This document shows positions 1 through 20,897 of a stretch of 47,500 bases of DNA, piece by piece. A program made the translations under genes and the position numbers. The stretch comes from Botryococcus braunii (taxonomy: Eukaryota; Chlorophyta; Trebouxiophyceae), in the NCBI GenBank assembly GCA_002005505.1, contig KV908339.1, positions 1 to 47,500 on the forward strand. Direction: 5' to 3'. Position 1 is the first letter of the stretch. Each line of letters starts with the position of its first letter. The notes under the pieces were generated by a model that was not told where the DNA came from, did no database searches, and was given only the letters and a program-made list of their open reading frames with translations.

Positions 1-7
1 ACATGGG

Positions 8-2443
8 CTACACAGCCAAACGTGCGCAGCACCGACACATCAGGTTTGACACCAAAGAATAATTCCATGGGGTCAGGGACCTGCCTGAAGTAGGACCCAC
101 ATTGTAGAGGAGGGTAGCTGTCTCGAGCGCCTCCTTCCAAAGGGAAGGGTCTGCTGCAGCATGGACCAACAGAGTCCTTGTTCGCTCCTTCAGGGTCCTA
201 TTCATCCTCTCCGCCACCCCATTCTGCTGAGGCGTGTAGGGCGCTGAGGACTCCATCTTAGTGCCCTGCTGAGCACAAAACTCTTTGAATTGCTGGTTCA
301 GGAACTCTGAACCCCTGTCAGTCCTCACACACTTCACAACCGTGCCTCGTTGGGTCTGCCAAAAACGGAGCAGGTCTATCACAGCCTTTGGGATGCAATC
401 CTTTGACTTCACAGGCAGGGAGGCAACTTGGTGTGAACTTTCATCCACTACAGTGACCCAATATCGTTCACCTGTGATGGCAGGAGGTGATATGGGACCC
501 ACAGTATCCACATGGACTCTATCGAGTGGGTGATGTGCAGGCCTGGAAGATACAGGGAAAGGAGGTCTGGAGTGTTTCCCTTGTATACACGATTCACAGT
601 GCTTGGGGCACTCAGAGCAGGGAGCAAGGGAGATATTGATTCCTGTAACCAGATCTTCCTTGGAGAACCTCTGCATGCTGCTGGCACCAGGATGACCTAA
701 CCTAGCATGCCACAGAGATCTCTCGCTACACACGTGTCCTTTCCTAAGATGAGACGCCTCAGCCATGTGATCAATATGTCTGCAGCCAACTTGCTGCCCT
801 CTGACAGGACTAACAAACTCCAAAAAAAACAGACCTCGTGCGCGGGTGATATCTCCACACCACCCTTCAGGTCCCTTCATGGCTGTGTAACCACCTGCAG
901 TGTCAGTCAGGAAAGATGCTCCATCCTGAATTGCACCAGTGACTGAAATGAGGTTGGTATGCGCAGAAGGAACACACTGCACATTGTGCAGCCAGAATAC
1001 TTCGTGCCTTGCATTCACAAGGCATACAGACCCAGATGCAATGATTCCTCCCCTGGCGTCTGAGGTTGCCAAGTGCAGAGGAAGAGGCTGTCTATGCATA
1101 ACTGGATTATGGAGCAATGAGAGATCATTGACTATATGCACAGAGGCACCACTATCTATTAACCAAGATGTGCTGCTAGCTCCATGCGAAGTTGGGGCAA
1201 GCACATTGAGAGAGATAAACATCGCCTCACCAGAAGGAGGGGGTGGAGGTGGTAAATGCCACCCCGGAAACGTGTGTTGACTTGTTGGATAGTTATATGC
1301 TGAAGGAGGTCCAGGGCTGGAAGCGGATGAAGGCGGGCCACCCCGGCCAGATCCATGGTCCCACCAGGCTTGAGGAGACGACTGTGGGCCTCCCTGGCCC
1401 CAGTAAGCTGCAGGCCCAACGCTTGCCGCTTGCATGTTTTGATGCAGAGCCTGCAGCTGCCTGAGCGGTCCGCAGTCAGTCATGAAGTGGCCCTTTGCCT
1501 TGCAGAAGTGGCATGTAAGCTCCTCTCTGGGCCTTCTTGCCCTGCCAGGTCCACGCCCCCTGCCACCAAAAGTAGTTGCAGAGGGGCCAGCGGGAGGCTG
1601 TTCGTTTGCTGGTAGTGCTGCTCCAACTCCCGGTACTGCTCCCACTCCTGGTGCAGCTCCAGCGCTTGATGACGCTCCAGCTACCCCCCCAGAGGGACCA
1701 GCCACTGCTGCAGCTGCCATGGCCTGAGGTGTTCCCTCTGCAGGTGGGTCCTTGTACCCACGGCTGGCTGCGGCGCGCAGGATTCTTTGAATCAGCTCCA
1801 ATGGCGGCTTGTCGGTTGCCATAACCTCCAGGGACTCGAGCCTCAGCACAGGAGGGAGGCCCTTCACCATCAGCTCCCCAACATTGTGGTCCAAGAGGAT
1901 GAACGCGTTGTTTCTGAGACTTGTAGCCAGATCCATCATTCTGTAGAGGTAGACCTTGAGTGTCTCCCCTGTCTTGATGCCCTGCTCCATTTCCTTGTAC
2001 CACTCAAGGTTGATGTCTTGGTTGCTCCCTCCAGTGTGACTGTTCTTCACCCACGCGATGAAGTCGAACGCTGCTTTGTGGCATGAGATCTGAGAATGCC
2101 AGATGACTGGAACTGACTGGATCAGCCACTGCTTGATGGCTGAGTTCTCCACCGACCCTGGCATTGGCCTCTCCAAAGCCGCTCTGACCCCCTTGGTGTT
2201 TGCGCACGCCTCCAAATTTTCATACCAAAATTCAAAATTGCGCCCTCCATCATCAAGCATGACAGTCATCTTTGGATTAGAGGTATTGGGGATGTAGGCT
2301 GCCTTGTCAATCTCCACCTTTGGTTCTGCAGTGGCTGATTGTGTCCCGGTCATAGACTGCCCTGGAGTGGCCCCACTGACTTCTCCAGGTTGAGACATTG
2401 CTGTTTCACTGCTACTTTCCTTTTCTTTGCCCCTTTTTGTCAT
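8..2443 (-). CDS. Copia-type Gag-Pol polyprotein, N-terminal part (Gag, zinc knuckle, protease, integrase), frame broken near its end
   Basis: The frame encodes 811 residues from an ATG after a short charged N-terminus. Residues about 60-235 are the Gag capsid-like region. An Ala/Gly/Pro-rich linker follows, then a CCHC zinc knuckle (C311, C314, H319, C324) and a second Pro/Gly-rich linker. The aspartic protease shows D430-S-G-A-S. The pre-integrase zinc finger is H579/H584 with C616/C619. The integrase core has D646, D709 and E745, a D,D(35)E spacing. The frame then reads TPWN and runs into unrelated residues to a TAG at 8-10, while the +1 frame carries the usual copia LFFG-x-KPD continuation. 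One missing base in a G run near 66-72 explains this. It is therefore a mutated copy or a sequencing error, although gag to integrase is otherwise open. Confidence 0.96.
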   Translation of the reverse strand: MTKRGKEKESSSETAMSQPGEVSGATPGQSMTGTQSATAEPKVEIDKAAYIPNTSNPKMTVMLDDGGRNFEFWYENLEACANTKGVRAALERPMPGSVENSAIKQWLIQSVPVIWHSQISCHKAAFDFIAWVKNSHTGGSNQDINLEWYKEMEQGIKTGETLKVYLYRMMDLATSLRNNAFILLDHNVGELMVKGLPPVLRLESLEVMATDKPPLELIQRILRAAASRGYKDPPAEGTPQAMAAAAVAGPSGGVAGASSSAGAAPGVGAVPGVGAALPANEQPPAGPSATTFGGRGRGPGRARRPREELTCHFCKAKGHFMTDCGPLRQLQALHQNMQAASVGPAAYWGQGGPQSSPQAWWDHGSGRGGPPSSASSPGPPSAYNYPTSQHTFPGWHLPPPPPPSGEAMFISLNVLAPTSHGASSTSWLIDSGASVHIVNDLSLLHNPVMHRQPLPLHLATSDARGGIIASGSVCLVNARHEVFWLHNVQCVPSAHTNLISVTGAIQDGASFLTDTAGGYTAMKGPEGWCGDITRARGLFFLEFVSPVRGQQVGCRHIDHMAEASHLRKGHVCSERSLWHARLGHPGASSMQRFSKEDLVTGINISLAPCSECPKHCESCIQGKHSRPPFPVSSRPAHHPLDRVHVDTVGPISPPAITGERYWVTVVDESSHQVASLPVKSKDCIPKAVIDLLRFWQTQRGTVVKCVRTDRGSEFLNQQFKEFCAQQGTKMESSAPYTPQQNGVAERMNRTLKERTRTLLVHAAADPSLWKEALETATLLYNVGPTSGRSLTPWNYSLVSNLMCRCCARLAV

Positions 2444-2819
2444 ACTATTGTCACTTCACCAGCCAAACTTACTCATAAACTTCTGGAATGCAGCAATACC
2501 CTACAATTCCCTCCATGTCATGGAAATTTACCAGCCAGTCTTGCACAGTAGTAGCAGATATGTTCCCCTCAGAAGTTTGCGCCGGAGTCCGGCCCGACTC
2601 ACTCAGTGCTTCTAGACAACGTCTATGAATGATAAAGCACAGCTAAAACTTCAATTATGAATTTCCCAGAAAGGTAAACTGTGAGTAAGATAATGGTCCT
2701 GGTACACTCGAGTTCCCTTGCGCCGCTGCGCCATGCTCGAGCTCCTTTGTTGACGCTTACGTCTGACCCATCCGTAGACGACCTTCACTCCTGCTTTTAC
2801 TTGGCTCAGCTGGAAGGGC
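2444..2819 (-). other. Copia 5' leader between primer-binding site and gag
   Basis: About 376 nt of non-coding leader separates the primer-binding site from the gag ATG. No long open frame on the minus strand and no other feature was seen. Its first part, read on the plus strand at 2802-2819, still resembles the D-arm half of initiator tRNA-Met. Confidence 0.7.
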
Positions 2820-2833
2820 GTGGGCCCATAACC
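2820..2833 (-). other. Primer-binding site complementary to the anticodon region of initiator tRNA-Met
   Basis: Immediately inside the LTR end (minus-strand ...TTTCACA) the element reads GGTTATGGGCCCAC. This is the exact complement of GUGGGCCCAUAACC, the conserved anticodon stem-loop of eukaryotic initiator tRNA-Met, and not of the tRNA 3' end. Drosophila copia is known to prime from a 5' half of initiator tRNA-Met cut in the anticodon loop, so the same half-tRNA priming is inferred. Further looser similarity to the tRNA D-arm runs on to about 2802. Confidence 0.85.
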
Positions 2834-3527
2834 TGTGAAAGGTTATGGGCAATCGGCTTTCCCTGTACAAAGCAGACAGGTCGTCAATAGACGAAGTTAC
2901 TCCAGCTACAGTCCGTACGACTGTCTGCTGAGTGCCACACACAACTGTCGGACAAGACTAGCATCTGGTGATGCCCAGCATCTTTCACAACCAGTTCCGT
3001 TACATCATTATCTTGTACACAAGCACCGATCAAGCAATCACTAGATAAGGCTCTAGACGGCTACGTTCAAGTACATGCCTATACTCCCTGAAGTCACTGT
3101 CCCTTAACTGTTTGAGTGACTACAGGGTACACTAAGCTTGTTCACTCTCACAATAGCAACAATGATACAACACACACTGCCGCACCGTACCTGTACAAAG
3201 CAGACAGGTCGTCAATAGACGAAGTTACTCCAGCTACAGTCCGTACGACTGTCTGCTGAGTGCCACACACAACTGTCGGACAAGACTAGCATCTGGTGAT
3301 GCCCAGCATCTTTCACAACCAGTTGGTATTCACTCCGGTGGGGCAGCCTTAAGAGTTCATCCGACAAACGTGTGATCTAGATAGGATTGTACCTTATGTT
3401 CGAAAACGTCCAGAATCTGCCGTGTCTCAAGGTACCTTATGTTCTCAATGGACCCATATCCTAATAGTGCACACATGAAGATCACTTAAAGCACAAGGCA
3501 TTCAATAATAATGTTCAGAACTCAACA
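2834..3527 (-). repeat. 5' LTR of the copia element (694 bp)
   Basis: On the minus strand it starts TGTTGAG and ends TTTCACA, directly followed by the primer-binding site. Both ends were fixed by alignment to the solo LTR at 19461-20160, which starts TGTTGAG, ends CCTAACA and has a clean target duplication. It contains two identical 135-bp direct repeats (2862-2996 and 3190-3324). Confidence 0.92.
2862..3324 (-). repeat. Pair of identical 135-bp direct repeats inside the LTR
   Basis: Bases 2862-2996 and 3190-3324 are identical over 135 bp at an offset of 328, with 193 bp between. The repeat includes an internal inverted repeat, AGCAGACAG with CTGTCTGCT. The same pair, in diverged form, is in the solo LTR at 19667-19802 and 19999-20134. 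Confidence 0.95.
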
Positions 3528-3790
3528 AGGAGGAGGAGGAGGAGGAGGAGGACGAGGAGGAGGAGGAGGAGGAGGGGAGGAAGGGGAAGGGGAAGGGGAA
3601 GGGGAAGGGGAAGGGGAAGTGGAAGGGGAAGGAGAAGGACAAGGGGAAGGAGAAGGACAATGGGAAGGAGAAGGAGAAGAAGAAGAAGAAGACGAAGAAG
3701 GAGAAGGAGAAGGAGAAGGAGAAGAAGAAGAAGAAGAAGAAGAAGAAGAAGAAGAAGAAGAAGAAGAAGAAGAAGAAGAAGAAGAAGAAG

Positions 3791-3825
<35 letters not shown>

Positions 3826-3860
3826 CTGCTGCTGCAGCTGCATGTAGAAAAATAGACCTT
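3528..3860. repeat. Purine tract (GGA, GGGGAA, GAA) followed by CAG repeats
   Basis: A nearly pure purine strand of about 265 bp passes from GGA units through GGGGAA and GGAGAA units to pure GAA. It ends in a CAG tract (about 3791-3840) with a short CTG inverted end. Long reading frames on either strand here are only low-complexity translations. The tract could form triplex DNA. Confidence 0.9.
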
Positions 3861-5504
3861 CTGTGACACAGACTCTGGGTGCCCCTTGGGCCTTATTGGC
3901 TTCCAGTGAAGGCGAGAAGTGCATGTGATGTTTGGGAGGGCCCTGGGGCGGAGCATAGAGTTGTAATACGTGCAGTGCTGGGATGGTGCGGGGATGCTGG
4001 GATGGTCCTCCATTCCACAATGAGGATATCTTGAGATCCACCATCCCAGCTCTGGACGTTATCACAGCTCTCTGCTCCGTCCCAGGATCCTCCCCGAAAT
4101 GCACTTCTCACGTTTGCTACCATTGATGACAGTGCAGTGGGATCCAGGTGTCTGGACCTTGTGTTCGTGCGTAACCATTTCCGTTGCCACTCTGCCATCT
4201 GTTATTTCGGGAGACAAGGTTCTTCTGCCCGTGCTGAGCCAGACGGTTGAGTTGCGCTGACAGCTCTTCTGTGTTTCTCATGCGAGGCTAGATTGGGAAA
4301 TATATATAGAGTCCGATTTGTACGTTTGTCGTTCTGCCTATACAAGTGTGAAGATGTCAAAATAGTTTTCTTTTCTTCTTCTTCTTCTTCTTCTTCTTCT
4401 TTTTCTTCTTCTCTCTTTTTTTCTTTTTCTTTTTTTTGGGGGGGGGGGGGGGGCATTCCCTTCTGAAATATCCTTGTGGTTATGGCTATAAGTAAGACGT
4501 GGCTATACGTGGTTACATTTATATGTAGGATGTGCTCATCAGTGTAGACAACCAAACAAGAAGACCTCCAAAGTGGCTGTACGGCTACTTTGGTACATGT
4601 TGGCCAACATGCGCCAACGAAAGCAGGAGGGGCTTCTAGTGACCGTCAGAATTTATGATTAACATTGAGCCAAAGTGGCGCTTTCTATCAAATGTAGAAT
4701 TGGATTTCGTAGCTACCCTCCAAGTAGACGAGCAAATGACATTCAAAAACTTTTCATGGTGTTTTCCAGAGCGGCTTTCGGTGACACTCACAGCGACTTG
4801 ATTGTGAATTACACGTTGCAGTGACTTTAGGTTTGATGTGTACTCTGACTTCCTGCACTATGCTTGGAGCCAAATAGTGAACTCTTGCTAGTGTGTAGTA
4901 GAGTGAAGTTTTTCAGTGTATGATGAACTTTTAACACTTCAGTCATCCGGATGTATTGCTGATCGTGCATTTGATCAGTAGATGCCGCGACAAGTCATCT
5001 CACGGTTTCCCGGTACGTGAAGACACGAGTGTACTAAAAGCGGTCCTTTCAAGGCTGCAATACATCAAGGTGGACATACATATCCAGGAATTAGGAAGGG
5101 CATGACCAAGGGGCATTGTCCCCCGCTATCCTTATCAGTGGTTGGCAACCACACACTTGGGCCAACCGGTGTTCCTTAATGATTGAATTGGGCTCAAAAG
5201 CTTTTGGAGTCCAATCAAGTCGAGAAGGCCTACTGTAACGAATGGAGGGATTGCTGTGAATATCACGGCATCTGAGCTTTGTCGTGTCCTCTGAGACAAT
5301 GACACTGCTCTGTACTGGACATTTCACGTCGTAACGAGGGCATGCTCCTTCATTTGCACTCAGACGTAGGATGAAGGCTATAAAAATAAGTAAACCCGAC
5401 GGATTGGGGTCGCTGACTAAACAGCATCGTGGAAGTCGGAACCTTGTAACCCTGAGCAGGTTGCAGCTGACCATTAGACAACCTGAGGCTTATATTTAGC
5501 AAGC
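3861..5504. other. Intergenic stretch upstream of the TMTC-like gene
   Basis: No recognisable coding domain was found on either strand. It holds a TTC/T-rich tract ending in a G run (about 4375-4453). Short open frames on the minus strand (for example 5091-5474) show no family resemblance. The promoter of the TMTC-like gene should lie at the right end, but no clear core element was seen. Confidence 0.5.
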
Positions 5505-16503
<10,999 letters not shown>

Positions 16504-17524
16504 TGCCTCCGTTCTGGCTGCCAATGGCATTGGATACAGCAATTGCTTACAATAGTAATGACGAGAACCCAGTCGAGGGCAACGGGGCCTGCTTGTAACC
16601 GCATTTGCTGGGACCGCCTGCTGAGCCAGACATTGAAACGAAAGGAATGGGGGGTGGCGACTTAAAGGAGATATTTCCCTTAGACTCATCGATGGTTGGT
16701 TTAGCAGCCATCACACGCTGGTGGTCATGTACCTTGTGAGGAAGCACTTGATCTCCACATCCTCCTCTTCTATGCTTTCTTCTCGCCGCTATTGCGCTGC
16801 TCTACCCTATTTCCTGTCCCTTCCGGAAATTTCCACAAGCTCCATCTCGTCCAAACCCATGGGCGTATGTGCCCCAGTGCATGCGTGCGTGTGTGTTCTC
16901 CCGCTGTCTGTGCAGGACGTGAACCGCATCTATGCGGCTCCATGCAGGGAGGAGCGCATTACTCAGGAACTTGCACCTGCCATAGTCGCAATTGAAGGCT
17001 TTCCTTACCAGCGTACCGGTCGAGGGCGTGATTCATTGCACGTGATACGAGGGTTTCCATAATTGCGGGATAAAGGCGCACATGGTGAACAAAATAAAGA
17101 TCTCCATGACTCTGAGGACAGTTGGGGGAGAGGGTGAGCAGGTGCAGAAGGTGGATGCGAAAGACCCCTGGCTCCAGGTGGAGTGGGGAGACATCATGCT
17201 AGCTGAAGCCCGGTCTGAGGGCTTCCGGCACCTCAAGGTCCTTTCTGCAACCTCACAGCATGACCCTTCTCAAACACAACTTGCGTTTTGCCCAAGCTCA
17301 TAATTCTACATCGAGGAAGAGACGATATGAAGTTGATTGCTATGTGTGTTGGTCGCCAACAGACCGCCCCTTCGCCCTTCCTCAACTCCCTTCCCTTGGT
17401 TGTTCCCTCCCTACGATCCTGCAGGACGCTCCTCCCCACCGCCCCCCCTCTCTCTTGCTCTCTCTCCCCTACTCCTCAACCCCCCCCTCTCTCTCTGTGT
17501 GTGTGTGTGTGTGTGTGTGTCTGT

Positions 17525-17561
<37 letters not shown>

Positions 17562-17608
17562 TGTGTGTCTGTGTGTCTGTGTCTGCGTGCGTGCGTGCGT
17601 GCGTGCGC

Positions 17609-17668
<60 letters not shown>

Positions 17669-18110
17669 CCGTGCGCTTGCAAGAGCGCGAACCCATGTGT
17701 GCTTGTCCGCCTGAGTCGGTGCCATGGCATGCCCCCCCTTTCCCGCCGTCCCCCCTTCCCGCCCTTGGGGGCCAACCTGCAAGTTATTGTAGTGTCCCTT
17801 GGGGTGGTCGATCGGATGATCCCTTGAAGAGAAAAAGGCTATCACCTGCTCATCCAAAGAGGAGGCCCTCCAAATGCGATAATCGTGGTTTTAATCTGGA
17901 AGGGCAATATGGGATGGGCGCAGGCTGGGGCCATGTTGATGGAGCAGCTGTTGCAGCGCAAGCAGGAGGGCCAGGCTGGCCCACATATAGGCATCACAGT
18001 GACAGGCCACCTCTCCACTGACCTGTCCATCGCTGATCTGAAGGCTTGGGCTGCTGCCTTACAGGCTCGCCTGGTTAGGCGACTCCCTTCCTCTTCGATT
18101 TGAAGGTTTC
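16504..18110 (+). CDS. Exons of an unrecognised gene (or 3' continuation of the preceding gene)
   Basis: Three stretches look coding from their composition and flanking splice signals. The first starts at 16916 after GTGCAG and reads [19 protein letters not shown] and on to about 17010. The second, about 17069-17240, contains [16 protein letters not shown] and [19 protein letters not shown]. The third, about 17929-18064, contains [31 protein letters not shown] and [13 protein letters not shown] do not recognise the family. No exon order, start or stop can be fixed, and phase continuity with the TMTC-like gene was not shown, so it may be a separate downstream gene. A (GT)n tract (17497-17663) separates the second and third parts. 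Confidence 0.4.
17497..17663. repeat. (GT)n tract with CTGTGT and GCGT interruptions
   Basis: About 165 bp, mostly GT dinucleotides, follows a C/T-rich stretch and ends in a short GCGC segment. It is probably intronic. Confidence 0.93.
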
Positions 18111-19455
18111 CAGACATGAGTCAAATGGCCACCGTCCAGAAGACCCTGAGAGAGACGACAAGATTGTTCCTGAGATTCTGATCGTGCTTTAACTTGGCCA
18201 GCTAAAGGAGGCGACGTTGATAGGACAAGGCCCGTGTTGGCGCAAGAGAGAGCTTTAATTAGCGATTGGATACATCTGTTTTTGCAGGAGCAGCGTACAC
18301 TTTGATGCCTAGATGACATGCAATTCCGGTTCTGTATTTCACTGCCCGTGGATTTTTCTTGCGCAACGATTAAAAATGGAAACACACCGGCATGTTCTTT
18401 GAAAGCGACATGCCTGCCTCTCTAAGGATTTGCATGGAGCTGGTGTTTTGGCAGCAGAGGTGCCTTGTATCACATTTTCATTTGTTTTTGGCTCCATCAT
18501 TTACGAATGATGCTTCAAACGTCGGGACTATGTCAGAATACACAGTTGACGCCATTTCTAAGACGATCCAGCTTGCTCAAGCGAAGCAGCTGTGGTGCCC
18601 AGCGCCAGAATAGAGCTTTCTTTGCAGCACAATTTTACATCTGGTCCAGCCACTAGCGCTGATGAGATGAATCACGGATCGGATCGATGTCGATGTCGTG
18701 TCGATGTGATTTCCAAGTCAGACTGCTTGAAGCACGAGTTTCTAATTGCACGGTGTTTGTCCCGGTATCCCTGGGATAGGCCCCAACATATTTTGTTCTC
18801 TTTTGTCTTTATTGTTTGCTTGTGGTCTTGGTTGGTTCTCGGGCTCTCCTACCCTCCTTCCCTCCCCCCCCCTTCTCTCCGCCCCACACTCCCCTCCTCC
18901 CCCCCCCCCCCCCGCCGGGCTTCTCTCTGTGTCCCCCAACTCTCTCGCGCTCTCTCTCTGTGTCTCTCTCTCCCCCTCCCTTCCTCCCCCCTCTCTCCCC
19001 CCCTCTCTCCCTCCCCCTCCCTCCCTCTCCCCCCCTTCTATCTCCCTCGCTTCCTTCCTCCGTTCTCCCCCCTGCCTCTCTCCCCCTTCCTTCCTCCCTC
19101 CATCCCTCCCTGCCTCCTCCCCCCTTTCTCCCCCCCCCCTCCTCTCTTGCAACCGCCTTTGTACTTGCGCCTGTGTTTTGTTGCTTACTTTCGCTCCCTT
19201 TCAATGTCGTCCCTCATTTTCTGTTTCTTTCCTCTCCCCGTTCCTTGTCATATTGCTGTTCAGGTTTGGCCGTCCCGTCTGTCCATGGCCCCTGGGCTTC
19301 CATATACCAGCATGTAGGATATGTGGTTTGCAATTCGGCAATGCTGCATTTGAAGGGTTTTATTTTTTTTTCAATATCTCGTTTTTAGCTTTGCAGTGTG
19401 GAAGGCAGAAATTTCTTTGCTTTTCAAAGGCAAACAAAATCGTACGATGAAAAGG
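18111..19455. other. Unassigned stretch with a C/T-rich tract (about 18840-19150)
   Basis: No domain was recognised on either strand. The middle is an irregular TCCC/CTCT tract with a C run; open frames across it are low-complexity artefacts. The right end abuts the solo LTR target duplication. Confidence 0.6.
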
Positions 19456-19460
19456 ATCTT

Positions 19461-20160
19461 TGTTGAGTTGTGAACATACATTATAGAATGCCTTGTGCTT
19501 TAGGTGATCTTCAAATGTACATTGTTAGGATACGGGTCCACTATCCACATAAGGTACCTCAAGACACGTTCGGATGAGGTCTATTTCGAACATAAGGTAC
19601 AATCTGATTTAGATTACGCGTTAGTGTGAAAGGACTATTAAAGCTGCGATCACCGCATAGTCGAGCAACTGGTTTGGAAAGATACTGGGCACATAAGGAT
19701 GCCAGTCTTGTTCATGCAGTTGCATGTGTCTAAAGAGCAGACAGTCGTCAAGGACTGTAGCTGGAGAGGCACGAACTTACGACCTGTCTGCTTGCTTACA
19801 GGTGCGATGACGCAGGGTGTGTATTGGTAATGTGTTCATGTTTGATTGCTTGTTTGTAAGTGAACCATCTTAGTGTACAATCAAGTTTCCCAAACAGCTA
19901 AGGGACGGAGTCTTGATTGAGTATAGGAAGGTGCTTGCTTTCAGCCGTCAGGAGCTTATCCGTGTGTAGATGCTCATTGACAGATCAACATGTAACGGAA
20001 CTGGTTTGGAAAGATACTGGGCACAGAAGGATGCCAGTCTTGTTCATGCGGTTGCATGTGTCTAAAGAGCAGACAGTCGTCAAGGACTGTAGCTGGAGAC
20101 GCACGAACTTACGACCTGTCTGCTTGCTTACAGGTGATGCCGAATGCCCATAACCTAACA
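19461..20160 (+). mobile_element. Solo copia LTR (700 bp) with 5-bp target-site duplication ATCTT
   Basis: The LTR begins TGTTGAG and ends CCTAACA. It is flanked by ATCTT at 19456-19460 and ATCTT at 20161-20165, a perfect 5-bp duplication as expected for copia integration. The whole length aligns with the inverted complement of the LTR at 2834-3527, including both outer ends, the internal repeat pair (19667-19802, 19999-20134) and the GCCCATAACC end motif. No internal element sequence remains, so it arose by LTR-LTR recombination. Identity to the left LTR is clearly below that of recent copies. Confidence 0.94.
19667..20134 (+). repeat. Pair of about 136-bp direct repeats inside the solo LTR
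   Basis: Copies at 19667-19802 and 19999-20134 (offset 332) differ at about three positions. They are homologous to the 135-bp repeats of the other LTR. Confidence 0.93.
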
Positions 20161-20272
20161 ATCTTCCACTTCTATAAACGATGCTGCACTCCAATATTCT
20201 ATTGGCCTTAGAAATCTCGCATAGTGTCAATCTGAAGTCCGCAAAACCTTGCTCTTGTCCCTGACATATGGG

Positions 20273-20717
20273 CTAAGACGACTCTGGATTTGCTGAGTGG
20301 GCTGGACAGATGTTTATCTTCCTTCTTTTTACACGAGTGGGATTTTTAAGATCAGCCAAATGTTTCAACCACCCTAAACCAAATGCTTCAAGCAACACTC
20401 GGCGAGCAGCTAGCTGTCGACCCACAGCGGCAGCAACGATGATTTTGGCCTGACGTGTGACAAAATATCCCTCCACATCTTCTTGTGCAATGACCAGCCT
20501 GGTTCAAGAGTCCTTGGACTTCCAAAAGCCCAGCGCATCAGCATGCAAGTTGTATGATGCAACCCCCAAATTGTTCACTTGGCCACGGGCGGTTGTGCAG
20601 TCACTTGCCGACGCGCCAGGAACGGGGCAGGATAGCGGGTAGGGTCGGCGCGAGCCGCGCGCCCCATCCGACACATTGGCGGCGCCGCGGCGGTGAGCGG
20701 GAGCGATTCCTTCCCAT
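20273..20717 (-). CDS. Possible minus-strand exons, unrecognised
   Basis: Two minus-strand open stretches face away from the ASH2-like gene. One starts at 20717 with MGRNRSRSPPRRR, an RS-like N-terminus. The other (20273-20476) reads GYFVTRQAKIIVAAAVGRQ and LLEAFGLGWLKHLADL. If real, the gene would be head to head with ASH2, about 180 bp between start codons. No splice model joins the two convincingly and no family was recognised, so chance frames are quite possible. Confidence 0.2.
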
Positions 20718-20897
20718 TCTGAAACCGCTGATTTCCGCTACCTTGGAACTTGGGTCATGCGAAAGTTTGGCTGCTTCTTTATCTGAACACCATTCTAAAA
20801 GCAAATCCGTGTAATCGTAGTTGTAATATCGTATAAATCTTACCAGAATTGCTCTTATGTGTGGGCTATGCTAGGGCCGGTTCGAAATTAGCGGGTT

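Larger units (their letters stand above)
1..3527 (-). mobile_element. Ty1/copia LTR retrotransposon, 5' part (truncated by window edge)
   Basis: On the minus strand the order is LTR (2834-3527), primer-binding site (2820-2833), a leader of about 376 nt, then one gag-protease-integrase frame (8-2443). Integrase before reverse transcriptase, with gag and pol in one frame, is the copia arrangement. RT, RNase H and the 3' LTR would lie left of base 1. The outer LTR edge abuts a GGA-rich simple repeat, so the element inserted into or beside that tract; the left target duplication cannot be seen. A related solo LTR lies at 19461-20160 in opposite orientation. Confidence 0.95.

Noticed and set aside
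3502..4104. Long open frames across the GGA/GAA/CAG tract
   Set aside because: They are translations of simple repeats in several frames at once.
5091..5474. 127-residue minus-strand open frame upstream of TMTC
   Set aside because: No family resemblance, splice context or composition supporting a gene.
19523..20160. LTR ends at TGTTAGG...CCTAACA, which form a 7-bp inverted repeat
   Set aside because: The flanks TACAT and ATCTT do not match, and homology to the other LTR extends further left to 19461, where a perfect ATCTT duplication is found.
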